64,000 nt of DNA from Syngnathus acus (GCF_901709675.1 NC_051089.1:4442476-4506475); one strand, 5' to 3'; numbered from the stretch's first letter, positions 12,626 to 24,690 are shown. A program made the numbers and translations. Notes: a model not told the origin generated them from the letters alone.

Positions 12626-15600
12626 TTTGTAAATTAGGGGCCACGTACTTGAGAGGGTTTTAAATTACCACATTGCGAAACCAACACATAAAATGCGGAC
12701 GTTTAGACGCCCCCGCTTCTCTCTGAGGTTACAATAGAGATATTTCTGAAGGAAACGGAGTCGCTGCGTAAAGACAGATTGTTCATACTTGTCCAAACAC
12801 GGCATAAATCAGGCAGGCAAATGTTGTTTTTCTTTTCTGGGTGCCTTGACATAAAAGCTATAAAATTATATAAACAGAGACTGTTACCTTTTTCTGTCTG
12901 CCGTGCGCAAACAAAAGACGTCTGACGGATGACCTACAAGCTTTGGAATTTTCCACTTTTTTTTTTTTATGAAGAGAATTCAACTTGACAATCAGAGGGC
13001 AGATCACGTGACCACACGGGTCCGTGGCGATCTGGCACGTTAAGTCGTGCATACATTCACAAATTGGCCTTTTGGATGCTGTTTTTAAAATGCGGCCAGG
13101 TGCTCAAGGCAGGTTTGACCGCCACCGCTGACAAACAACAAACAAAGTGCTCTCCCATTGACACTGATGGTTTATGTCACTCATGCGCTGGTGCTGTCCT
13201 CTACTTCTGGACGGCAAAGCAACCCGGCGGGCCAGGACACCTGATGGCTGCCAGGTTGAATGCTTGCTGCCAAGTACCAGCAGAGAAGACATCTTAGCAG
13301 CAATGGAAATGACAAGTTAGCACCGACTCCAAAGTTGGAGTACAGTTTGTTTGTGTCACTGCCATGGCGGGATTTTTTTTAGCAACTTTTTTTCATGGTT
13401 TCATCTCCAAATTACGAACATTCACTTGACAACTATTTCAGACACACAGAAAAGTCTCTGTTAGATAATAAAAATGTAGCCCTTTATACATTATTATTTA
13501 TTTATCTTATTTCCCACTGTAAAAAAAAACAAAAAGGAGGCATGGGTGGTTCAAACAAAATATTTCCCATTTTACGCAATGGCAACATGTCCCAATATAT
13601 TTGCCCAAAGGGATTTTGTTATCTATGCTGTACATTTCTGGCAACCAAGACTTTACAATCCAGCTCAAAGTGTATTGTGACATGCCACCCTATTCTGTAC
13701 ACAGGCTGTCAAAACCTTCATACAGGCACAAAAAAAAATTGCTGGGTTTGTAAATAGACACATGGCCAACTTGGCTAGGTTTGGTTGGGTGCCGCAGAGT
13801 CATTGAAGAGTTTACAAAAGCTCAGTGAGGCAGACATGAGGTCACTGTGCATTAGAAGGTAAAAAGCATCCGAGCGGGACAGAATACTTATTAACCTGAA
13901 CGAGGGAGTGTTGCTATTGTGTCTCCATCAACTGCCTGGGGTGCGGGGGGAGGGTGGTGGGGGGCATCTATTTGGGAAAGGTTATATAAAATTATTTCTA
14001 ACGGAACCCGTTCACCGCATATCCGCAAATAATCTAAACCATTTAAGAAATTTGGTGCTGCTGAATTATTTAGCAACAGACTTTAAATGGGCTAAGCAGT
14101 ACATGCAGAGGGTAAAATATGTAATCCAAACAGTGTGTGAACACAACTCATTCAAGCTGGCTTGCTGAGTCAGAGTGTGAGGTTGCTGATGTATGAAATG
14201 AGGGGAGTACCTTTCATTTCCTCCCCAGCGTGGTTCTCTTGGAGTGCCCAACACACACACACATACAGATGCACTTCAGGGCCGCTTTGCCGCTTCACGC
14301 CTGTGTGTCAGAGATGAGAGAGAACACAGGAAGACAGTCAAACGCATGTATAGTCACACATATATAGAAAGAGTGCAGTCACTGGAGCCCAAAGTCATTA
14401 AAAAAAAAAGGTTCCACTTGCTGGTTATTGTCAATGAGTGGGCAAACATTAGCCACAAGTGGTTGTGGATTTTGCCATTGGAGCAGTTTTGTCAGAATTG
14501 TTCAACATCTCAACAAGAATTAATTAAAATTTTATTGTATTTTTATTATTTCTCTTTTATTCATATTTTGTAGGTACGTATTGGATGAGTGCGTGTCGGT
14601 AATCAGGCCAACATAACGTCAGGTCGTGACGACGTGCTAGGTCGGAATGCTTAGCGGAAGGATGACAGCAAGACAGTACGGATGGAAGGACGGACGGACA
14701 TACAGCCTTCGGTGGTGTCCGATGCAGTCACTCACCCTCAACTTCCCCACCTGGTCACTTTTTCTGTCACCTCCCTCACCATCACCTTGTTGAGCGACAT
14801 CCGTGCCACCCTGTCACCTATCCCCTTAGCCAGCCAGACTGTCAGTTCTACTGTCATGCAAACCCCCCTGCCTCCCCATCTCAGAACGCACCCCGCCTTG
14901 ACCTTTGCCTCTCCGGAGGCCCAGGAGGGAGGGCTGCTGTGTTCAGACATGCCTATCTGCAAGGATCACAGGGCTTGAGACATAAATGCTATAAGGGGTC
15001 TCAGATTTATGTTGCTGTGTAATATTGTGGTTGAAGCAACCCACCCAGAGCTGTTTTGCACACAGGGGGAGGACGCCGTGTGTTTAAGCACACATACTAA
15101 CCGATTCCAAAAAAAATAAATAAAAAGTAACTCGAATGCAAAAACCCCAAAACTATGATAACCCTGTGCTATTAAATTAACCCAATGTCAAATTCGCCAC
15201 ATCCCAAAATAAGCAGCGTGGCCAATCACAGCACAGCAGATAATTTCCAGGCAGAAATCAGCAATTATTCTTTTGAGTCTGCTCTAAGGTAACTTAAGTA
15301 AGATGCCATGACATTTAAAAAAAAAATATGAATCATGACCAGCAGGCAAGTTTTGGGAAGCAGTTCATTCTCATTCTACCCTTAGAATGCTACACGCTAT
15401 CGTGTGTTACCATAGCAACCAGGGGCAGAGTTGTTGTGCGCCCCAAATGTAAATTTTACCAACCCGATATAAGGCACAAGGCAGATGTGACCCTCTGGAC
15501 AAACATCTAATGACACTCCAAGGAAGTTTAGAATATTAATTTAAAAATTTTAAATTTCACTAAACTACCGTGCAAGTTTTTGGAACACAAAGGGAAGAAC

Positions 15601-15937
15601 ATAAAAACGCAACAGATTTCTCACATCCTCAGTCTATCAAAATTTTGCTATTACTAGCCTCAAAAAAGCCTTGGGGGAGGTCCTGATTTTCATATTGTAT
15701 GGGAACACATGTTGAACACATAAACCTCTGGACAAATACGCGCATGTGATACCATAACAACCTCGTACCGTCACTTTAGCGTGGGATGCATGCGTAGCAA
15801 CAGAAGCATAATTACACATTGGCTGACTAAGTTCCGAAAGCCCGCTAAGAAAGCCTTCTTCCTTCCTCCCTCCCCTCCCTCCTCTTCTTCACATGCTCCC
15901 ACACTGATATTTAACAAAACATTAATCTTCTTGCCAG
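12626..15937. other. Unique DNA, nothing recognised
   Basis: Mixed sequence without repeats of note. Several frames of 60-120 codons (13395-13757, 13908-14168, 14244-14573, 14682-14978) overlap opposite-strand frames and resemble no family. A pyrimidine-rich tract at 15860-15900 precedes the exon-like segment described next. Confidence 0.35.
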
Positions 15938-16045
15938 TGCCTCCAAAGAATGGGCGCTGATCGAGCTTGAGCGCCGAGGCCCGGCTAATAGTCATTCCAT
16001 TGTCGCGCCCTTTTATTTACGCCTTGGCTCGAGCCGGCAGATGAG
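15938..16045 (+). other. Speculative 108-bp exon-like segment
   Basis: A C/T-rich tract (15860-15900) and TTGCCAG precede position 15938. The next 108 bases are open in one frame (translation beginning ASKEWALIELERRG), and GAG followed by GTAAGT, a strong donor match, ends it at 16045. The length is a multiple of three and the phases at both ends agree. The peptide matches no family I recognise. The segment is also CpG-rich with homeobox-like cores, so a conserved non-coding element is at least as likely, and an open frame this short is common by chance. Confidence 0.15.
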
Positions 16046-16480
16046 GTAAGTCTCCTTTTTTTTTTTTTCATGTTATTATTCACAAGTGGTGATACATAAA
16101 GCCAGATTACACAAATGTCTCTCTGTTTCAGGCACCTCACTCCACCCCCTCCCCTTTTGCTTAATGTCCACCACCTTCTTCCCTCCCTGTCTCCTCCGGT
16201 GGCTTTCAATAGCACATTTCTCCCCTCTCACCCTCCCCCTTTTTTTTTTTCTAAATCACTCGGTGCATTTGCATGTGAATTGCTTGTATATCTTCTTTTA
16301 TATGATGCACCCACAACAGTGGCAAAAAAAAAAAAGGACCCCCATCCAACCCTGACCCCCACTTTTTTTCCAACACAGACACATACATACATGGACGCAC
16401 TAAAAAAAAAAAAAAGATGTTACTCTGCGACTCCCCTCCCTGCGTTGGGAACAGAGCAGGTTTTATGATATGGAGACAAG
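16046..16480 (+). repeat. Pyrimidine-rich low-complexity tract
   Basis: From about 16115 to 16260 the plus strand is almost entirely C and T, ending in a run of ten or more T. A-runs follow at 16325-16336 and 16401-16415. The frames here are proline/serine/leucine-rich translations of low complexity. Confidence 0.6.
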
Positions 16481-16710
16481 TCCTTTGTGCTCTCCCCAGA
16501 GACGAGGCCTCTGTCTGCCCATGTTACTGGGGCGATAATCCTGCTGGAATTTCTCCTAAGCACTTTTTACTGACATTTTCAATTACCGCCATGCCAGCCT
16601 GCGCTAAATGCCATTTAAGAGGGGCCCCCACGTCATCTGCATGCTGAATCATATCTGGGAATCAGCAGGATTGCTGTTGGCCAACTCCACTTGGATGGTC
16701 ACATGATTGT
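16481..16710. promoter_or_regulatory. Candidate conserved non-coding element
   Basis: This repeat-free block carries several developmental-enhancer words: GATAATCC, CAATTACC, GCATGCTGAATCAT and GGGAATCAGCAGGATT, the latter two forming a MAF/homeobox-like cluster at 16637-16671. The regulatory role is inferred from texture only. Confidence 0.3.
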
Positions 16711-17767
16711 TGGGAAGAGCTGGATTGCAATAAATAAAACTTCTGAGTGTTTAGACAAAAGCAAGGCAAAATGAAATATGCCCTATCTTGTGCCACAATA
16801 CCAAAAAAAAAATAATCGGAAGTTTTGATGTGTTCATCAGGCTGGTGTTATCACATTATATATATATTAAACATTCAAAGCCATGCAACCTAAAAAAAAA
16901 AAAATCTGTGAAACCACATTTCCATCATAAAACAGCAGAAACAATTGAAAATAAAAAAGACAGATAACTTAAATAAAAAGCTTCTCATTGAAATCACATG
17001 CTCTCTATTTGGTTCAATGATGTGCTCAAGACTGCTGAAGAAAAAAAAAAAAACCCCAGCATACTTTTTATAGCGCAACTTTTGCAACGCATTACTGCCT
17101 CAGGTCAGACACGCACTTACACACCAGTCAAAACTGCCTTGTAATTTACAACATCCACATGGCTCAAATAGAGCATCCAGAGACTCAAAAGCAAACAGAA
17201 ACGCTGACCTCGACGGCGCATACACGGCCGAGCTTTTTTTTTCGCTTTCACCTCTGTGAAAAAGCGCTCGTTTAGCACGTCGCAATAACTCACACTTGCA
17301 TCGTCATTTGCCCCCGCGTTCGCCCTTTCGGTGGAGCCACTTCAAAGCCTACGGGTAGATTTATAACTATCGAAGACCAACATTATACCATCATAAGACA
17401 TCACTCTAATGAAACAACCAAACTACTGCCATCCTCAAACTGTCAACACGAGTTGCGTAATGTTCTTGTTGAACTCGGATGGCGCCAATCAACGCTGCTG
17501 TTGGGCATATTCTGATAAACATGTTATATATACTCCCCCCCATTCCTGGAGACCCCCTTACGATCATTGATGATCCAAGAACATCTGTTTACATGTTTTC
17601 TTTTTTTCCCCCTCCTTGCCGCCAAGCTGACATCATCCATTGGAGCGCCCCTTCCTTCCTGTCTCGCTTTCGGATGGGCTTTGTTATGACAGGTTTAATT
17701 GAGGGTTGTCAAGGCATAACATTTTTGTAAATATCACACGCGCCAACACAGAGGAAACAGCCTGTAA
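16711..17767. other. Unique DNA with A-runs
   Basis: Contains poly-A runs (16801-16812, 16891-16904, 17040-17053) and TATATATA at 16857-16868. There is no gene; a minus-strand frame at 16890-17087 is poly-phenylalanine translated from A-runs. Confidence 0.4.
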
Positions 17768-17811
17768 AACACACACACACACATTTGATAATGTGTGTCA
17801 TTGTGTGTGTA
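17768..17811. repeat. Inverted (AC)n/(GT)n hairpin
   Basis: A (CA) tract (17768-17783) is followed after a short spacer by GT-rich tracts (17791-17811), giving a hairpin of opposed dinucleotide repeats. It resembles the inverted pair at 8696-8775. Confidence 0.55.
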
Positions 17812-18629
17812 CGGATTCTCGAAAGGTATTTGGATACTCACTCAATATATGTGGCTCAATTTCTGATCATCTTAGAAATGGATTTTTCTTTCCAAGTGAG
17901 CCCAAATTCTACTGCGCATGTTTATCACTTCTTTTCAGAACCCCGTTGCTGCATTTTTCAAAACATCTTTATTAGCGCCCGAGCAATTTCTTTGTTTAAG
18001 TGATGACGCCTTCTGAGTCAGCTGGCTACCCCATCCGAAGATCGCTCCCCCCTTCCCCCGTTTAGATGAGTCACTCCTCCAATGTCGCTTACCGGAACAT
18101 GCTCGGCCTCGACACAATGGAGGCCGCACGTAAAAAAAATCGGACGTGCATGCAAAGCCGCAGCGAGAGGCTCGCTAATGACTCAGAGGTCTACTGTACG
18201 AAGACGCCATCCGATTGGCTCGTCAAGGAGCTGAAGTGTGCAACGCCAACCAGGTGCTCTTTGAAACCTGTCACACGGATGACAATAACACAATAAGATC
18301 ATCTTCACGCCTGATGAATACACTCACACGAGAGATGAGCTCAGCTTTTTGACAATGGCCACACACAGACACTTATCAACATCCACATAAATTTTGTGCA
18401 GTAATTGTAAATCAAAATAAATAAATAAATAGATAAATAAATAAATAAATATGCACTAATTTTGTGAATGAAGGTAAAAGTTGAAAATGCACAAATGTGG
18501 CTGAGAAATTGTGCAAAATCCAAAACAAGCTCAACACACACTCCTGTATTGTCGAATCACTAAACGTTGAATATCCATGACACAGATAGCGAGTAAACAC
18601 AGACCTTCTTATTTACTGTTGGAAGTCAC
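17812..18629. other. Unique DNA with an (ATAA)n tract
   Basis: A tetranucleotide tract of about nine AAAT-type units lies at 18414-18450 with one interruption. 18150-18300 is CpG-rich with a CCGATTGGC (inverted CCAAT) word and may be regulatory. No gene is recognised. Confidence 0.4.
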
Positions 18630-18945
18630 TTTATAACAATGGAGTACGCCGGATGAATTCATTCCAGAGGCTCTTTAACGAGATTCTGGGATGGTGATAT
18701 AACTCCGTGCGGCTAAGAGATGATGAAATATGAAAATTGACAGCGCCGCCAGGCAGCCGTTTACGAGGGGGGCCTCCTTAAGCCGGACGCCTGTGTCCTC
18801 CATAAGTCATCGGGCGCGGTGCTCATCACTGAGCAAGAGGGATTTACGAGGCCGGAGAGTGCATATGACCGAAACGCATAGCCGCCATCATCTCCATCAT
18901 CTTGCTGCCATCAAGATGTGTGATCTGGAAGCTTCATAGATTCAC
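18630..18945. promoter_or_regulatory. Candidate conserved non-coding element
   Basis: CpG-retaining, repeat-free block with CATAAGTCAT, ATGATGAAATATG and GAATTCATTCCAG words. It ends in a cluster of CATCATC/GCCATC words (18887-18915). The open frame at 18730-18939 has no family resemblance. Enhancer function is inferred from composition. Confidence 0.28.
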
Positions 18946-19061
18946 TTGCAGTGTGTTAGCTCGACTAGTTTGTCAACAAGGAGGCCAATCCCACGTTTGT
19001 GTGTTTTTAAGGGGTCACTTTCACTTGAATTCCTACATGAGATTTAGTGCATTACAACTAA
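18946..19061. other. Short unique spacer
   Basis: No feature is seen between the candidate element and the GAATC-rich repeat. Confidence 0.4.
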
Positions 19062-19335
19062 ACGGCAAAAAGTTGGTTTGAATTTGAATCGTAATATCGG
19101 TTTTCAAGTGAAAAATGTAATTGAACCGATTCGAATCGCTCCATTTTAAAACATTGAAGCATTTCTTTTTGCAGAGCTATAACATAGAAGTAAAGGCCAG
19201 GTTTAGATCTCTGATAAGTTCATTCATATCGTAAAATGACAAAACCCATTGCATCATATGCTCTACCGTATCGAATTGAATCGAATCATAATCATACTGA
19301 ATCAATAATGAATCAATCCGACTCTCAATCGTTTC
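19062..19335. repeat. Degenerate GAATC-rich interspersed repeat remnant
   Basis: The words GAATC and GATTC recur in both orientations, for example ACCGATTCGAATCGC near 19125-19139, TATCGAATTGAATCGAATCA near 19269-19288 and TGAATCAATAATGAATCAAT near 19298-19317. Similar GAATCG-rich tracts are scattered in fish genomes as part of old transposons. The copy is too worn to assign to a class. Confidence 0.45.
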
Positions 19336-20199
19336 GCACCACATGTATCAGGTAGTACAGCAAATCATGTTTCATTGGACAGATGAATATCCCTACTAAA
19401 CTGTACTAAAACTAGTGCATGCATGATTAAAAAACACTATAAAAACCAAAAATAGATGTATTTATTTTTGTATAATGTATCTCCGAGTTTAGTTTTGACT
19501 TGTACCATTATGTTAATTGTTTGGGGGGGAAAAACAAGTACATGTTCAACATTTATAAGAAAAAGATAACGCTATCTTTTAGACTTCCAAAACAGTTGGA
19601 GTTGAAGAACATGGCCACCAGCCAAAACAACGCAGGTTCGATTCCCCTGATCAGTGTGTATCAAAACCAAAGTTTTGAAAAGTTTGCTTAAGCCTGCACT
19701 GCTCTGCGTTGCTGTTTGTTTGCATATCTTTTACGCAGAGAATGTGTGCCATTGACACACGCACTCACAGGGAGAGTCAGGTGGTCAAGGGAAGTGCCGA
19801 GGGCAGCGAGCCAAGCAGGGCCAGACAACAGCTATGACAACGAGGGGAGGGAGGCTGACGATGAACACTGTACTATGCTGCTGTTAAAGCTGCGGGTCAA
19901 GTTGCCTTGGGGCTCGCGGCAAGCGAGTGAGCGAGGGCAACGCGACCTGGATGTGAAGCAGAAGCACATATCCAAACCTTGGACTTCTCAAGCGCAACTC
20001 GACAGCAAGGAAAGAGCAGTTGGAGGGATTCAAGCTAGGCGCCGGACAACCTGGAAGCGGGAATTTCACACATCGGACAGTGAAACTCAATCATACCAAA
20101 TAAATAATAATTAAAATTGCAAGTATCAACAAGTCCTTGCAAGTCCTCAAAATGATCATCGAAGTTTGACACATACAAAATGCTGCCTAATAAAGTCCT
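19336..20199. other. Unique DNA with an unsupported 132-codon frame
   Basis: The frame at 19716-20114 is one of the longer ones in the window, but its translation is hydrophilic, without domains, and shared with an opposite-strand frame. I do not call it a gene. Confidence 0.35.
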
Positions 20200-20790
20200 T
20201 TCCCATCTGCACTTGAGTAAAATGACCTCAGTAGTAAGCGAGCTCGAGTTATCTTGGCAGCGATTCGGCCTGGCTCAGCTTGAGCTCGTGTCCCCGCCGT
20301 TCGCGAGACTGACGTCCATGCAAATCATAACAGAGGCGAGCGGCCGGGGTTCAGAAGGCCCCCGCCGGCCCACCCCGAGCTGCCCGCTAAGACAGACAAA
20401 CAGACAGACTGGGACAAATTGGGACAATCGACCACCCCCCCCACCCCCGCCACCCTACCTTCCATTACCACCCACTCTTCCTCGCCGTCGCAGCAGCTTC
20501 TGCTCAGGGGGCTAATTCCACCTTCAGATCACCATTTGTACTTATTATGCTGACATAATTAATCCCCTGTTGTGATCAGTGGGGGCATGAGTGGGGGCCT
20601 CTACGCCTCATTGGTACCCCCCCTCACCCCACCGCCCTTCTCTCTCTGTCCAACTTGTCTGGTGGCAGAGGTCTATCTCTTCATAATCCGCTGCGTGGTT
20701 ATTGTTTGAGCTGGTGGCCCGCCGGCGCTTTAATGGTGACATACTTTGCAGAGTGTATACATCATAATTGGGCATCATGTTGTATCTATA
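20200..20790. promoter_or_regulatory. Candidate regulatory block with an octamer site
   Basis: ATGCAAAT, the POU octamer, lies at 20318-20325. AATTAATCCCCTG (bicoid-like GGATTA on the other strand) is near 20558-20571, and CpG-rich unique sequence continues to 20745. A C-rich low-complexity run (20430-20475) interrupts the block. Enhancer function is inferred. Confidence 0.3.
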
Positions 20791-21428
20791 TTTATTTCAT
20801 TAATTAGTGTCATGTTGGATTGTGTTTTAAATGTTTGTTAATGAATTTAATAATGAATTAATTTAATGAATTAAGACATTTTGCATTTGTTTATATCCTT
20901 CCAAATGTCATTTTGTGCTCAGTTGACCTTGTTTAGACCTAGCAGATTCCCCAACCAAGGTCCAACAGGTGTTTTTTTTCTCTTTTTCCTTTCTCAATTT
21001 CACTACCAGGCTACCCATAACTTTGTTCTGCTTGCAGCAAATTTTTGCTTGTTGTCTTTTGTTATTTTGTGAATAACAGTGTTTGAGTTGTCTCCCATTT
21101 TTATTTTGGAGTGCAGCCTCTCTTCTGTTTTGATGTGAGTCAAGGTTAAGACAAGCAGATATGGAAAGCAGAACAATGAGGGAGGATGAGGTTTAGATTG
21201 GTGGGGCGGTAGTGGTGGGGGGGCAGTCTCATCAAAAAACACCAGCTGGATTAATAAATCCACATCTTAAAGTGTCGGCCGGATTACAAGCGAAACATAC
21301 GCTGGCAAGGCTGAGCAAACATTATGGGAATAATAACACGCACAAATGATCAGTGCCGGGTGGACAAACGCAAGGGTGCTTCTGAGAAATCAAAGAGACT
21401 GATGCTTGCTTGAACTTTGACGCAATGC
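20791..21428. other. Unique DNA, partly A/T-rich
   Basis: 20790-20885 contains repeated ATTAAT/AATTAA words. The rest is unremarkable and no gene is recognised. Confidence 0.4.
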
Positions 21429-21437
21429 TGTGTGTGT

Positions 21438-21529
<92 letters not shown>

Positions 21530-21554
21530 ATGTGTGTGAGAGAGAGAGAGAGAG
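21429..21554 (+). repeat. (TG)n microsatellite with (GA)n tail
   Basis: About 110 bases of nearly pure TG with one early TA and one late CA interruption run directly into a (GA)8 tract (21538-21554). It is the longest microsatellite in the window, and such tracts are highly length-variable. Frames through it give only Cys-Val or His-Thr repeats and are not genes. Confidence 0.98.
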
Positions 21555-23014
21555 GTCAAAGCTCGGTGGAAAAACACAGTTTGTGCAAATATATAATTCA
21601 AGGAAATTGTCCGCATATTCAATATCTTCATGTAAGCTTGGTCAATAAAAAACAGGTTGCAATGAAAAGGCAAAAACAAAAAGGTAAATGTTTGCAAAAT
21701 TGATCGCCTGTCAGATGAGGAACTTTAGACTTGTTTTGGTGTCGATTCCACTTCATAATGCTATTTGGGTCAAAATTAATCTATAACCGAGACTGATACT
21801 AAAGAAAAGCATGTTGAGGAAAATAACGAACATTACAACTCCCTGTTCAAATTGTCATCATCAAAAAAAGCACATCATTTGTTTCCAAAAAGAAAATATA
21901 TAATATAATATAATATAATGCTTTAAAGTTCCTCATTCACCACCTCTGGCCTTCATGCTGATGAATGGGGTAAAAAAAAAGAAATCAACAAAAAAAAAAA
22001 AAAAAACATCCCCAGCGTCAAGGTTGCTTCTCAGCGTTATTATGGATGCGATTTCCCATGTCGCTTTGTGAACATTTCCGTGATCAGACACTACAAAACC
22101 TTATTTGACCATCCGGAACATTTGGCATTGCACCTGCTACAGCGATGGGAAGCCGTCTGTTATTTTCACCCTCAAAAGAAGAGCGTGTACAGTCAACAGC
22201 TGCATGTACCACAGTAGGAATTTGTAGCAAAAAAAAAAAAAATCACTTCATGTCATTATATGGGTAAGAAAGGAACCAGTCGAACCACAATATCGTTTAC
22301 CCTGAAAGAATTCTCATCAGACAGAGACCCCCCCTCGCCCCACCCCTTTTCACTTTCCACTCCTCATATTTACATAAAAGTTCAGCTGCATATTAAAAGG
22401 CGCTAAAATATTCACACTGTCAAAGGTGGTCAAAGGCTTCTGCATTCACACAGGAGCTGACAAAGAGGCGGCGCTCAGCGCTAAGCCAAAAGACCACTGT
22501 TGAAATAAATCAGTGCATACAAAAGACACAGGGAGATAATGGGGCGGGGAAAAGCTGGGCCCGGTCCAGAAAAGAGGGAGAAAAACTCACATAGCAAGCG
22601 AGCAGCTGGCTGGGAACAAAGTCTGCGCATAGATTAATATTTAGTTTGCGGCACAATTTGTCCGGGACATACAGTATCACAGGAGGGAAAACATCATAAC
22701 TCCCACAGGGCTTCAACCTTGCTGTGAATCAAAATCTAACAAACAACATGAAGAGGGGGTGAATAGAAAAAATAAAACATACAAAAGTTGGCAGATGGTT
22801 GGGAATGAAGGCTTGGAAGATGGGAACAGAGTAACCCAGAAACATCCGCTGATGGGACGTTGAGGCTTTGCGCCAGGATGTCAGCAATAAGTGTGTCATG
22901 GAAGAGTGGACGGGATTCATTCAAATATGGATCATATCGAAACCACAGCGAATAAAATGAAACAAAGAATTGCCTACATTATTAACTAAAATGTACAGTA
23001 GGTTTTGTAGATTA
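21555..23014. other. Unique DNA with small simple repeats
   Basis: Contains a (TATAA)n tract at 21895-21919 and poly-A runs at about 21971-22006 and 22229-22241. No gene is supported; small minus-strand frames at 22510-22924 resemble no family. Confidence 0.45.
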
Positions 23015-23830
23015 ACCAAACCTAGTTATGTTTACATTACCGAACAAAACAATAGCTAGCAAAAATGAGTCAACTTTTTAAGTTTTCATTCTCAACAAGT
23101 GAGTTAAGTTTTTTCCCAACAAGTAAGCAAAGTGTAGCTAAGGTTTATTTCTCATCTTAAAAAATTGCTACTTTTAAAAAAGATTAAAGATTAAAGTCCC
23201 AATGATCGTCACACACACACCTGGATGTGGTGAAATTTGTCCTCTGCATTTAACCCATCCCCGTGTGATTTTAATCCATCCCCTGGGGGAGAGGGGAGCA
23301 GTGAGCAGCAGCGGTGCCGCGCTCGGGAATCAGTTGGTGATCTAACCCCCCAATTCCAACCCTTAATGCTGAGTGCCAAGCAGGGAGGCAATGGGTCCCA
23401 TTTTTATAGTCTTTGGTATGACCCGGCCGGGGTTTTGAACCCACAACCTTCCAGTCTCAGGGCGGACACTCTACCACTAGGCCACTGAGCTGGTTTTACA
23501 TTCCAAACAAGCTAAAATAGCTAATATACGCAGCTAAGATTCACTTTCCCATAAAGCAAGTGAAATATAGCTATCGTTATTTCACATTCACAATAAATGG
23601 AATTACAGACGCTAATGATATATGCACAACAAGTGAACAAAATACAGCCAAGTTTACGTTCCCAATAAATGAGTAAAATGTAGTTAAGTGGGTAAAATAT
23701 AGCTTAAGCTAAGGTTAATTCATATTTCTAACAAGTGAGTAAACTGTAGATAAGACTTGTTTACCTCACAACAAGTTAGTAAACTGTAGCAAAGATTTGT
23801 TTACATTCCCAACAAATCAGTCTAAATGTC
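23015..23830. repeat. Worn minisatellite, unit about 40-45 bases, split by a SINE
   Basis: A phrase like CCCAACAAGTGAGTAAA, then TGTAGCTAAG and TTTACATT recurs about ten times with heavy divergence: near 23090, 23115, 23500, 23555, 23625, 23670, 23730, 23775 and 23810. Variation includes AAGTGAG, AAGTAAG, AATGAG and AAGTTAG forms. The array is interrupted by the SINE at 23180-23493, so the tandem array is older than the insertion. Confidence 0.7.
23180..23493 (-). mobile_element. tRNA-derived SINE, minus strand, near complete
   Basis: Read on the minus strand, the element begins at 23493 with a tRNA-like head. An RNA polymerase III A box (TGGCCTAGTGG) lies at 23474-23484 and a B box (GTTCAAAAC) at 23432-23440, with normal tRNA spacing. 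A body of about 220 bases follows, and the 3' end is a short TTAATCTTTAATC repeat at 23176-23196. This head-body-tail layout is that of percomorph tRNA-derived SINEs, which are copied by a partner LINE recognising the tail. The target duplication is unclear because both flanks are T/A-rich. Confidence 0.85.
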
Positions 23831-24584
23831 ATTTTATTGAGGTAAAATAATGTTAGCGATGCTTTTCTTTAACTGTACTCGAGTGCTTGCATTCTCATGC
23901 AGTGACCATTCGGCCTCTGCTTAGAGTTGACTTGACTTTTTATGGAGCACTCCTTTCCATCTTGCCGTTTGAAGTAAGCGCGGTCTGCCCTCCTGTCATT
24001 TCCTGTTTCGGGTGAGAGCACCGGGCGACCGCTGACGACGTCGGTAATTAAACGCAGCGTGGAACGCCCCATAGAGCGGCCCACTCGGCTGATGTTACGC
24101 CGACATAATGCCTCATTGGTGGGCGCTAAGGTTCACTGAACGGAACATTTACTCTGCGGGGGATGGGGGTGCACACAGCCCGTAGCTTTGGGAGGTTTAT
24201 TTACATTTTGGACTGGGACGAATGAAATTCACTATTTTTCATTGTGCATTTTTTTTGCTGTAAATTTTAAAGGCCGCTAATAGAAAAAGCACATTTACAG
24301 TAATTGCACCAGGAATATTAAAGTAAATTCCAATGCACACACGTCTGTTCCTGGTTATGATTAAACCAGAGTCGAGTTGGGCCTCCATGGCACATTAATT
24401 TCATAGCTCTATGAATTTACTGCCCTTTTTTTTTTTTAACAGGAAGACATTTGAGGGGTCAAAGTCAAGGGCCCAAGGTTCGGCTGAGACACAGCTGGAA
24501 AGCTGCCATTTGTTGACACTTTACAGGTCTTTTTTTCAAAGCAGATACAGAGGCGAGTGAGAAAGTGACAAAGTTTGGATTTGA
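23831..24584. other. Unique DNA, no gene
   Basis: 23980-24130 is CpG-rich with CGACGTCGGTAATTAAACG and may be regulatory. The rest is mixed, with T-runs at 24248-24256 and 24426-24438. Confidence 0.35.
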
Positions 24585-24690
24585 GGGGTAAAATGAGATT
24601 GGGTATGGGTAGGTTGGGTAAGGAAGGTGGAATGGAAGGAGAGGTCAAGGGAAGGAGAGCTGGGTTCGGGTTAGGTAGGTGGTGAAGGTA
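24585..24690 (+). repeat. G-rich tract with GGGTA/GGTAGG words
   Basis: A strand-biased stretch with GGGTATGGGTAGGTTGGGTA at 24601-24620 and further GGG and GGTAGG words downstream. At least four G-runs could form a G-quadruplex. It faintly resembles degenerate telomeric repeats, but no true TTAGGG array is present. Confidence 0.5.

Noticed and set aside
19716-20114. 132-codon open frame
   Set aside because: Hydrophilic, featureless translation with a competing opposite-strand frame and no splice or promoter support.
21322-21697. Long frames of His-Thr or Cys-Val repeats
   Set aside because: Translation of the (TG)n microsatellite in several frames; not a protein.
24601-24690. Possible internal telomeric repeat
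   Set aside because: The words are GGGTA/GGTAGG variants without any TTAGGG array.
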